Assembly (NCBI GenBank): GCA_964428355.1
Contig: CAYRYU010000063.1
Location: 1 to 39,593, forward strand
Length of the DNA: 39,593 nucleotides
Source: CAYRYU01 sp964428355
GTDB taxonomy: Bacteria > Muiribacteriota > Ozemobacteria > Ozemobacterales > Ozemobacteraceae
Direction: 5' to 3'
Shown: positions 33,171 to 39,593 of the stretch, one piece after another
Layout of the letters: the number at the start of each line of letters is the position of its first letter
Position numbering within the stretch: the first letter of the stretch is position 1
Notes under the pieces: model-generated
Told to the model about the DNA's origin: nothing
The model's input: only the letters and a program-made list of their open reading frames with translations
Databases searched by the model: none
Program-made: the position numbers and the translations under genes

Positions 33171-34157
33171 TCAACTTTCTCCGCCGAGGTAGGACCGCTC
33201 GACGCCAAGCAGAATCTTCAGTGACGCGGAAATATAACCCAGCGAAGCTCCGATGACGATTGCGCTCTGCGCCGCCGAACTCGGATAGGTCATGATCCAT
33301 TCCTTCATCGCGGGGAAGTCGAGGAACCCGAGGAACACCTTGGCCAGAAGCGCGGTGAGAAGGTTTCCGATCGGGACGTTTCCGAGCATGACGATGAAGG
33401 CGGCACCCATGAGAAGGGCGGCTTCCTTCGATTTCACGCGGAAAGCCCGGAACGAGGCCGATGCGACGAAAAAGGCCAGCAGGGAGAACATCGTAGCCTG
33501 TGCCGCCTTGAACACGCCGTGGAAAAGGAACTGCTGCATTCCCGCGACGGTGGACATGAACCAGCCTTTAACCTTGTTGGTCTTGACCTTGTAATCGTTG
33601 CCCGCGGCATCCTTGACCAGGACGAGGGAAACGTATTCATAATACCGGACCCACTCCGTTCCGCTCGCGAGGTCGGTTCCGGGCGCGATCCTCTCCTTTT
33701 CGAGAAGGGTCGCGCTCTTGAAGTTCGCCCCTTCGGGGATCTTGTCTTCGATGTGGACGGTTCCGGTCGCGATGAGAGTTCCCTGGACGGTCACGGGAAG
33801 CCACTCACGCGTCTGATCCTTGTACATGTATAGCGAGGCTCCCTGTTGAAGGCGGGCGGGTGAGCCCTCGAACCCCTCGAGCATGCCAAGGGTCGCCATG
33901 GTGACGAAACCCAGAACGAGGACCAGGTTGTATCCCCAGCCCTCGACCTTTCTCTGGATCTTCATGATGTTCAGTCTCAGCAGGCTCACTCCACCGAGGA
34001 CCATCGCGAAGACGAACATGATGCGCATCCATTCGGGCATCTCCCGGTCGAGCTTCTTCAGGAGCGGAAGGCCGGGACCCGCAAAAAAGCACAGGATCGT
34101 GATGATCCCCATGCAGAAAGTGATGATCAATGGTAACGTCCGTTTGAAAAATATCAT
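33171..34157 (-). CDS. Polytopic membrane protein of the MutL operon
   Basis: A 328-residue protein. Three hydrophobic segments (about residues 5-28, 45-62 and 76-95) are followed by a soluble stretch of about 100 residues with beta character (TVQGTLIATGTVHIEDKI), then three or four more membrane segments (about 210-320). No domain I can name. The ATG has AGGAAAAG upstream and sits 13 bp after the DUF6754-like gene. The soluble stretch between the two membrane bundles could be the part that contacts the other subunits. Unknown function; that it is coding is clear from its length, hydrophobic pattern and spacing. Confidence 0.75.
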   Translation of the reverse strand: MIFFKRTLPLIITFCMGIITILCFFAGPGLPLLKKLDREMPEWMRIMFVFAMVLGGVSLLRLNIMKIQRKVEGWGYNLVLVLGFVTMATLGMLEGFEGSPARLQQGASLYMYKDQTREWLPVTVQGTLIATGTVHIEDKIPEGANFKSATLLEKERIAPGTDLASGTEWVRYYEYVSLVLVKDAAGNDYKVKTNKVKGWFMSTVAGMQQFLFHGVFKAAQATMFSLLAFFVASASFRAFRVKSKEAALLMGAAFIVMLGNVPIGNLLTALLAKVFLGFLDFPAMKEWIMTYPSSAAQSAIVIGASLGYISASLKILLGVERSYLGGES

Positions 34158-34170
34158 TTGCTTTTCCTCG

Positions 34171-35478
34171 TCAGATGCTCAGGAATCCCATGTAGGCGTC
34201 CAGGATCCTTTTCAGCGCCGGAATGGCCTGCCCCCATTGGGTCTGGGAGACCGTGATGAGAACCGTCCCCACGAGGATCGCGGCGATGATGATGATCTTG
34301 CAGACATCAGACCCCTTCAGCGATCCGACTTCCTTGGGATTTCTGGAAAGGTATGCGGAGGCGGCGAAAAGCTCCTCACCGATCAGAGTGTAATCGCAGG
34401 CTGCGACGAAGAACGGGATCTGGTGGGCCTCGGCGGTTCCGGCGATCTGGATGGCCCCTACCGAGTTTCCCGTCTCTGCCAGAATGAGCGATTCGGCGAA
34501 GAAGACTCCCATGTAGAAGCATGCCGCAGGCTTTTCGCGCATCACGATTCCGCCCACGCCCGCAACGTACCCGAACTGGTCATCGGTCAGGTAGTTTATC
34601 CGGTCTGCGCGGAACGCATCCGGGCGGCCCTTCTCGATGTAGGACTGCTTCACCACTTCCTGGGCAACGGACATACAGAATGACCGGGCCATCGGGGCGA
34701 ACAGCGGCGTGTCATACTCCGCTGTCTTTTTGGCGACTTGTCCCAGAATCGTGACCCCGGCGACGGTCTGGATGTCGTCCATGTCGTAGATCCCGGGGAT
34801 GAAGAGGATGCCCTTTCCCATTTCGGTGGCGCGGCCGACCGCGTCATCGATGGCGGACAAACCGCTGATGCGGCGGATGAACATCTCCTTACCCTTCTGG
34901 GCACCAAGGGTGTAGTAGGTCACCAGGGTCAGGACGATGACGATAATGATCAGTATGGGAAGCCGTTCGGTATCGAAAACGACCTTTTCCTTGGCGGCCG
35001 CGGCCGCCGCATCCTCGCCCGAAGCCTCAGCGCTGGGGGCCGGCTGGCCCGAACCGCTCTGGTCGGGGGGGGCGGCAGTTTGCGCGGTACCCGCCGCCGA
35101 ACCGGACGCGTTGGCAGAGGCGCTGGCGGAAACCTCCGCCTCGGCATTCACTGTCGCCGGGGGCGCCGAAGGTGCCGGGGTTCCCTGAGGTGTCGAAGGC
35201 GGCTGGCTGACCTCGGGCGGTTTGACTTCCGCCGCGGGAGCCGGTTGTGCGGGAGCCGGGTTCGCGGGGGGAAGGGCCAGTGCCCCGGGGCCGGTTTTCA
35301 CGGGCTCGGGGGGGGTGGCAGGAGAAGCCGCATCGGAAGCGGCGGGAGCGACCGCGGTCGGGGAAGGGGCCGATCCGGCACCTGCATCTTGCCCAAAAGC
35401 GGGAATGAGGATTCCCAGTGCAAGATACAATGCGAGGAATACCAGCCGCTTCCCAGGAGGTAGCCAGGATTTGCTCAT
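34171..35478 (-). CDS. DUF6754-like membrane protein with Ala/Pro-rich N-terminal region
   Basis: A 435-residue protein heading the operon. A signal peptide or first helix (RLVFLALYLALGILIPAFG) is followed by about 120 residues of Ala/Pro/Ser-rich low complexity. Then come a membrane helix (LPILIIIVIVLTLVTYY), a domain of about 210 residues (VGRATEMGKGILFIPGI..., Ala/Gly-rich, ending near SLKG) and a last helix (IIIIAAILVGTVLITV). The domain resembles what I recall as DUF6754; I cannot verify this here. ATG 35478 is clearly the start: GGAGG lies 7 nt upstream. A longer frame to 35604 has no such site. It follows a near-consensus promoter at 35522-35550. Confidence 0.8.
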   Translation of the reverse strand: MSKSWLPPGKRLVFLALYLALGILIPAFGQDAGAGSAPSPTAVAPAASDAASPATPPEPVKTGPGALALPPANPAPAQPAPAAEVKPPEVSQPPSTPQGTPAPSAPPATVNAEAEVSASASANASGSAAGTAQTAAPPDQSGSGQPAPSAEASGEDAAAAAAKEKVVFDTERLPILIIIVIVLTLVTYYTLGAQKGKEMFIRRISGLSAIDDAVGRATEMGKGILFIPGIYDMDDIQTVAGVTILGQVAKKTAEYDTPLFAPMARSFCMSVAQEVVKQSYIEKGRPDAFRADRINYLTDDQFGYVAGVGGIVMREKPAACFYMGVFFAESLILAETGNSVGAIQIAGTAEAHQIPFFVAACDYTLIGEELFAASAYLSRNPKEVGSLKGSDVCKIIIIAAILVGTVLITVSQTQWGQAIPALKRILDAYMGFLSI

Positions 35479-35521
35479 TAAAAGACCTCCGGAAAAGGTT
35501 TGGTTATCTACAGAAGAACCG

Positions 35522-35550
35522 ATTATAACCGAGGGGTTGGGGGAAGTCAA
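35522..35550 (-). promoter_or_regulatory. Near-consensus sigma-70 promoter of the MutL operon
   Basis: On the minus strand, TTGACT (35550-35545), a 17-bp spacer and a perfect TATAAT (35527-35522). The start of transcription would be near 35515, giving a leader of about 37 nt that includes the GGAGG site. It is the best-matching promoter in the window. Confidence 0.8.
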
Positions 35551-35672
35551 CGAACGCGTTCTCGCCCAAAAATCGCGATGGGTTTCAGGTTGCTTCGCCC
35601 CCAAAAAACCGCAACAAGACTCAAACGCTACTTCTCGGTACTATGGGGAAAATCAGCCAGGGGGGTGACGTT

Positions 35673-36605
35673 CTATGATTCGGTTTCTTTCAGGAAACGG
35701 TGTCCGGGATGGATTTCGATCATCGAACCCTCTCCCGGCCCCGTCTGCTTCTGCCCGGTCGGAACGGGCCTTTCCTGCAGGGTCCTTCCCTCCCTTATCT
35801 CCAGGGAAGCCGCAACGAGTTTCCGTGTGTAGGCATGTACAGGGTCACCCAACAGGCAGGTGGGTTCCAGCTCCTCGACGATCCTGCCACGGTACAGGAC
35901 GAAAACACGGTCGCAGAACTGTCTCACGACCGCCACGTCGTGCGAGATGAAAAGGATGGCCAGATTCCGCTTCCTTTTCAGGGCAAGCAGGAGGTCGAGG
36001 ATCTGCGCCTGAACCGAAACATCCAGCGCGGAAACGGCTTCATCCGCGATCAGGAGAGCCGGATCGGTGACCAGCGCACGGCTGATGCAAATCCGCTGCC
36101 GCTGTCCTCCGCTGAACTCGGCCGGGTAGCGTTCGAGCACGTCGGTTCCCAACCCGACATCCGAAAGGTTCCTTTCGAGGATCTCTTTCCTTTCAGTGCG
36201 GGAACCGATACCGTGAACGGCAAGTGGTTCGAGAAGGATGTCCCGGACCGTCATCCTCGGATCCAGGGAACCGAAAGGGTCCTGAAAGATCATCTGCATA
36301 CGACGGAGCAACGCGAGCCTTTCGGATTCCGAAACATCGAACAGGGGCTTTCCCGAAAAGGTGGCGGATCCTGCGTCCCGGGGGTGGATTCCCATCAACA
36401 CCCTCGCAAGGGTGGATTTTCCGGAACCACTTTCGCCCAGGAAACCGACGATCTCCCCCCTGCCGATATCGAAGGAAACGTCCCGCAGGGCCTGGACGAA
36501 CCTGGGGGGACGGCCCAGCCACCAGTCGCGAAGACGGCCAAGCAGCGAACGCTCAACCGTGAAACGTTTGCAGAGTTTTTCGACCCTGAGCAGATCGTCC
36601 GCCAT
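35673..36605 (-). CDS. Oligopeptide-type ABC transporter ATPase (DppF/OppF-like)
   Basis: A 310-residue ABC ATPase of the peptide/nickel class. It has Walker A GESGSGKST, signature FSGGQRQR, Walker B LLIADEAVSALD and the H-loop FISHDVAV. The early segment (LCKRFTVERSLLGRLRDWWLGRPPRFVQAL) is the usual DppF/OppF N-terminus. It lacks the four-Cys C-terminal tail seen in the paired ATPase at 36605-37645. The ATG at 36605 overlaps the stop of that gene (TGATG), so I prefer it to the frame-open start at 36644. The transported substrate cannot be told from the ATPase. No permease gene is visible; they may lie beyond 39593. Confidence 0.95.
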   Translation of the reverse strand: MADDLLRVEKLCKRFTVERSLLGRLRDWWLGRPPRFVQALRDVSFDIGRGEIVGFLGESGSGKSTLARVLMGIHPRDAGSATFSGKPLFDVSESERLALLRRMQMIFQDPFGSLDPRMTVRDILLEPLAVHGIGSRTERKEILERNLSDVGLGTDVLERYPAEFSGGQRQRICISRALVTDPALLIADEAVSALDVSVQAQILDLLLALKRKRNLAILFISHDVAVVRQFCDRVFVLYRGRIVEELEPTCLLGDPVHAYTRKLVAASLEIREGRTLQERPVPTGQKQTGPGEGSMIEIHPGHRFLKETES

Positions 36606-37645
36606 CAGGCAGCTCCGGTCCATGGATGGAAGCACCGGACCCACCGCCCCGGCTCGATCTCCCTTGGCTCAGGGCGGGTTTTCCGGCACTCATCATCAGC
36701 CTTGGTGCACCTGTCGGAGAACACGCAACCGGGGGGTTTCCTGTCGGGGGGAGGAAGGTGGCCCGGGATCGGGCGCGGTGCGACTTTCTCGGGGGAGAGT
36801 CGGGGCAGCGACTGGATGAGCGCTCTCGTGTACGGATGAAACGGCATCCCGAGAATTTCCCGGGCTCCCCCCCTTTCGAGAACCAGGCCCGAGTACATCA
36901 CGGCCAGATCGTCCGCTACGGTCCGGATCACCCCAAGGTCGTGGCTGATGAACATCATTGCCCGCCCGTTCTTTACAACGCTCCCGCGCATCTCCGAAAG
37001 CAGCTGCAACTGAAGGCCGGCATCCAGGGCCGTCGTGGGTTCATCCGCGATCACGAGATCGGGATCGAGTGCAAGTGCCATTGCCAGCATTCCGCGTTGG
37101 CGCATTCCCCCGCTCAATTGATGAGGAAAAGACTCCAGGAACTTCTCCGGCTCCGAAAAACCGGCCCTTATGAGGGAGGCCAGAACCCCCTGCCGGACTT
37201 CCCCGGAGGGAGTCCCCGGTCGATGGGTCGAAATCATCTCTCCGATCTGCTCACGCAATGTGAGGAGGGGATTCATTGCCGTCATCGGTTCCTGGAAAAC
37301 CATGGCGATCCGGTTCCCGCGCAGCGTTCTGAACCTGCTTTCCGCGAGGTCGCACAGATCGAGTCCGTCGAACACGAGTTTTCCCGCGCGTCCCGCGACG
37401 AGCTGGCACGGGACGAGGCCAAGAATGCTCAATCCAAGAATGGATTTTCCCGACCCGGACTCCCCGGCAATCCCAAGACAGCGCCCCCGCGCAATCTCGA
37501 GGGTGACGCCCTCGAGGACCGGCAGTTTTCTCCCGTCGCTACCCTGGAGCGTCAGCGAAAACCCATCGGCGCGAAAAAGGATTCCCCCCCCGCCTCCCGG
37601 CTGGGCAGACAGGTTCCCCGAATCCGGTGCCTGCTGGGAGGTCAC
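36605..37645 (-). CDS. Oligopeptide-type ABC transporter ATPase (DppD/OppD-like)
   Basis: A 346-residue ABC ATPase with Walker A GESGSGKS, signature LSGGMRQR, Walker B LVIADEPTTALD and H-loop FISHDLGV. The C-terminus carries the cysteine-rich C-x-F-x-x-R-C...C tail (CVFSDRCTKADDECRKT) characteristic of DppD/OppD-type subunits. The start is a GTG at 37645 that overlaps the binding-protein stop (GTGA). Its stop overlaps the next ATPase start by one base. The pair DppD-DppF powers import through two permeases and a binding protein; the binding protein gene is the one upstream. Peptide, nickel or sugar substrates are all possible. Confidence 0.95.
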   Translation of the reverse strand: MTSQQAPDSGNLSAQPGGGGGILFRADGFSLTLQGSDGRKLPVLEGVTLEIARGRCLGIAGESGSGKSILGLSILGLVPCQLVAGRAGKLVFDGLDLCDLAESRFRTLRGNRIAMVFQEPMTAMNPLLTLREQIGEMISTHRPGTPSGEVRQGVLASLIRAGFSEPEKFLESFPHQLSGGMRQRGMLAMALALDPDLVIADEPTTALDAGLQLQLLSEMRGSVVKNGRAMMFISHDLGVIRTVADDLAVMYSGLVLERGGAREILGMPFHPYTRALIQSLPRLSPEKVAPRPIPGHLPPPDRKPPGCVFSDRCTKADDECRKTRPEPREIEPGRWVRCFHPWTGAA

Positions 37646-39465
37646 GAACCGGCGGGAAGGGCCCCGGATGCATCCCCGGTCGTGGAAGCCGGCTGGTGGG
37701 GCGTTGCCGGGGCCACGGATCCGTCGGAGTCGGCCCCGACACCCTTCCTCCAGGAATCCGGGTTTTCGTCCCAGATCGGCCCTGAGGGGGCGGGGACCGA
37801 AAGGTCGGGGCCCATGACCGCGACATCAAAACTCTGGAAAAGGAAGAGGATCGGGCGCTCCTCCTTCAACCGCTCGCGCAGGATGTCCCGGCTTGCCGCC
37901 GGGGAAGCCGGCGGGGGAACCCGGTCAAGAGCATCCAGCGCTTGATCCGCAGCCGAGTCCGCCCAGCCCCCGAAGTTCAGCCTTTCCCCAACGCGGGGCG
38001 TCCCGGATGCCCCGGGACAAGATCCGCTGTGGAGGAGATTCGACCAGTTCCCCCAACCCGGGAAATACCCCCCCAGGATGAAGGAATCGAAATCCTTCGT
38101 TTCAAGCCGCCTCCCGATCATCTCCGACCAGGAAACGGTTTCGACCTTGGCGGAAATCCCGGCTTTCCCAAGCGCCTCCACGATCGAATTTCCGACGAGT
38201 TTCCTTCTGATATTCTCCTGGTTGACAAGAATCGACAGGACGAGCTCCTTCCCCTGGAACTCGAGCTTCCCATCGCCGTTGCCGTCCAATAAGCCCGCTT
38301 TCGCGAGAACCTCGCGGGCAGACCCCGGGTCGGCCACAGGCGGGGTGGCTGAACCCGGAACTACTCCGGGAGGACCGTCTATGGCGGTTCCCTCGAGCCC
38401 CGTGACCGCTTTGAGCTTTTGCCGGTCGATCAGGGAATCGATCGCTTTCCTGACTTCAGCCTTGTCGAACGGGGCCTTTCCCAGATTGAACCCGAGAAAC
38501 ATCGCCCCGGGGTTGGCATACCGGACGAACCGGAGGCCCGGGATCTTCATTTCGGCGAAGTTCTCCGAGATCTCCCCCGGACAGTTGATCCAGTCGAGTT
38601 TTCCGTTCCGGAAATCCCCTACCAGGTCATCCAGGGCCATATAACATCGGATCAGGATCCTGTTCCAGGGCTTGTTCGGGCCGTTTCCTTCCACGGAGGG
38701 CGCGGCTGCCGAAGCGGACGGACTTCCCACATCGGGGGTGCCGCTGCCCGGGTCGGCGGGATTCCATCTCTTGAGATCGATGAATGATCCCTTCTCCCAT
38801 GCCGCCACGCGATACCGACCCAGGCCCACCGGTCTGTCGAAGAACAGTTTTTCGGGGGCGGTGGCCTGCTCCGGTTTCTCGGCGAGGAAGTCGGCATTCT
38901 CCAGGGAAAGGGATTTCCCCTCGAGCATATGAGGCGGGAGAAGTCCGATGCAAAGAAGCTCGAGATATTGTCGGGAGTTTCCGGCGAAAACGATCCGGGT
39001 CCGGCGTCCGCGGTCGAAAGAATCGACGCTCACGACGCCGGAGGCAAGGGCCGCGAACGGGGATTGGTTGCTCCCCTCGCCTGCGGCTTTGAGGGTGAAC
39101 GCCAACGCGCGGGAATCGAAGGGGGAACCGTCGTGCCAGCGGAGGTTGTCCCGCCAGACGCCTTCGACCACAAGCCTCCCGTTTTCATCCATCGAGGAGG
39201 CCCACGTCGAAAAAAGGTCGGGAACGAAATCTCCCGAGGGGTCTTTCTTGAGGGGGGCTGCGAAGACGAGGTTCGAGATGAATGTTCCATGTTCGGCCAG
39301 GTGCAGGATCGGAGTGATCACGACGGGATCGCCGAACAGGCCTATTCGCAGAACGTCGGCCCGGGATCGTCCCAATTCGGCCTGGATCTCCTCGGAAAGG
39401 GGCTTCCCCTTCCGGCAACCGGATGCGGTAAGCAGGATCAGGAGACCGCAACAGACGAGCGCAAG
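37642..39465 (-). CDS. ABC transporter substrate-binding lipoprotein (SBP_bac_5), 5' end not resolved
   Basis: A family-5 solute-binding protein of at least 577 residues (frame from TTG 39375), with typical segments LRIGLFGDPVVITPIL, WRDNLRWHDGSPFDSRALAFTL and FLGFNLGKAPFDKAEVRKAID. Upstream of 39375 the same frame reads a lipoprotein signal peptide: CLALVCCGLLILLTASGC, with the predicted lipid-modified cysteine in ASGC. But no ATG, GTG or TTG in this frame is found between there and the window end; the frame instead enters a 60-bp-period repeat and stays open. So the start lies beyond 39593, or the repeat has replaced it. The stop overlaps the DppD-like start (GTGA). Coordinates here end where unique sequence meets the repeat. 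Confidence 0.85.
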   Translation of the reverse strand, partial: LALVCCGLLILLTASGCRKGKPLSEEIQAELGRSRADVLRIGLFGDPVVITPILHLAEHGTFISNLVFAAPLKKDPSGDFVPDLFSTWASSMDENGRLVVEGVWRDNLRWHDGSPFDSRALAFTLKAAGEGSNQSPFAALASGVVSVDSFDRGRRTRIVFAGNSRQYLELLCIGLLPPHMLEGKSLSLENADFLAEKPEQATAPEKLFFDRPVGLGRYRVAAWEKGSFIDLKRWNPADPGSGTPDVGSPSASAAAPSVEGNGPNKPWNRILIRCYMALDDLVGDFRNGKLDWINCPGEISENFAEMKIPGLRFVRYANPGAMFLGFNLGKAPFDKAEVRKAIDSLIDRQKLKAVTGLEGTAIDGPPGVVPGSATPPVADPGSAREVLAKAGLLDGNGDGKLEFQGKELVLSILVNQENIRRKLVGNSIVEALGKAGISAKVETVSWSEMIGRRLETKDFDSFILGGYFPGWGNWSNLLHSGSCPGASGTPRVGERLNFGGWADSAADQALDALDRVPPPASPAASRDILRERLKEERPILFLFQSFDVAVMGPDLSVPAPSGPIWDENPDSWRKGVGADSDGSVAPATPHQPASTTGDASGALPAGS

Positions 39466-39570
39466 GCACGAGCCCCAGGATGGGGCGAATGTGCCCGAAA
39501 AGCCAGGACGGCGCAGTCCTTGAGGGCACGAGCCCCAGGATGGGGCGAATGTGCCCGAAAAGCCAGGACG
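39465..39570. repeat. 46-bp direct repeat with 60-bp period at the window edge
   Basis: The 46 bp at 39465-39510 recur exactly at 39525-39570, separated by a 14-nt unit (39511-39524). The period is 60 bp, so the minus-strand frame reads a 20-residue repeat (RPGFSGTFAPSWGSC plus 5). A small hairpin CCGCA-GGA-TGCGG follows at 39574-39586. It abuts the signal peptide of the binding-protein gene. Whether it continues past 39593 cannot be seen. Confidence 0.85.
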
Positions 39571-39593
39571 AACCGCAGGATGCGGCAGTGTCG

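Noticed and set aside
34960..35400. Foreign or corrupted segment in the DUF6754-like protein
   Set aside because: The Ala/Pro-rich stretch is unusual but in frame between a signal peptide and a membrane helix, as in many extracytoplasmic linkers.
39465..39570. CRISPR array at the right edge
   Set aside because: Only two copies, a 46-bp unit with a 14-nt interval, and in-frame coding. No cas gene is nearby.

Overview
The window looks like a scaffold from a high-GC, Gram-negative-type (diderm) bacterium of an uncultivated or poorly described lineage. The evidence is a lipoprotein-type ABC binding protein, type IV/II-like pseudopilins, a Wzz/GumC-like polysaccharide co-polymerase, very large HEAT-repeat proteins, and many genes with no close textbook counterpart. 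Three runs of exactly 100 N (14925-15024, 16461-16560, 24747-24846) show that it is a draft scaffold. I cannot place the phylum from sequence alone. A Riflebacteria-like or similar deep-branching lineage is only a guess.

Layout. (1) 1-6153 is a signalling block. It holds a STAS protein with a GAF-PAS-PP2C-HATPase partner-switching regulator, an HDOD protein, and a second operon of STAS protein, cNMP-domain/CpaE-like ATPase fusion and a six-helix potassium channel with a zinc ribbon. A REP-like nest of palindromes lies between the two divergent transcripts. (2) 6215-7084 is an unrecognised membrane protein. (3) 7124-15270 is a four-gene operon: a HEAT/TPR membrane protein, a giant PilX/GspK-like pseudopilin and two further pseudopilins. 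(4) 15395-19112 holds a cNMP-domain protein, a GH114-like protein and a Nif3 protein in one overlapping operon, divergent from a LarA-N-domain protein and an NfeD-like protein. (5) 19182-24420 is an operon of HEAT/proline-rich protein, TPR-transglutaminase protein and GalE. (6) 24618-26856 holds an FmdB zinc-ribbon gene behind a perfect CIRCE operator and an orphan N6-adenine DNA methyltransferase. (7) 27027-35550 is a tight eight-gene operon behind a near-consensus promoter. It encodes a DUF6754-like membrane protein, three more membrane proteins, a small conserved protein, a GlmL/MutL-type ASKHA ATPase, a barrel-sandwich protein and a Wzz-like protein. (8) 35673-39593 holds two oligopeptide-type ABC ATPases and their binding protein, whose 5' end runs into a 60-bp-period direct repeat at the window edge.

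The best candidate for an undescribed system is region 7: a membrane complex apparently built around a MutL-family ATPase, with no B12-dependent mutase in sight, translationally coupled to a polysaccharide co-polymerase. Second is region 3, a pseudopilin module with very long minor pseudopilins and a HEAT-repeat partner. The most secure regulatory discovery is the CIRCE element in front of fmdB. The most useful correction is at 14870-15079, where the two contig ends carry the same 55 bp. Merging them restores the true N-terminus of the HEAT protein.
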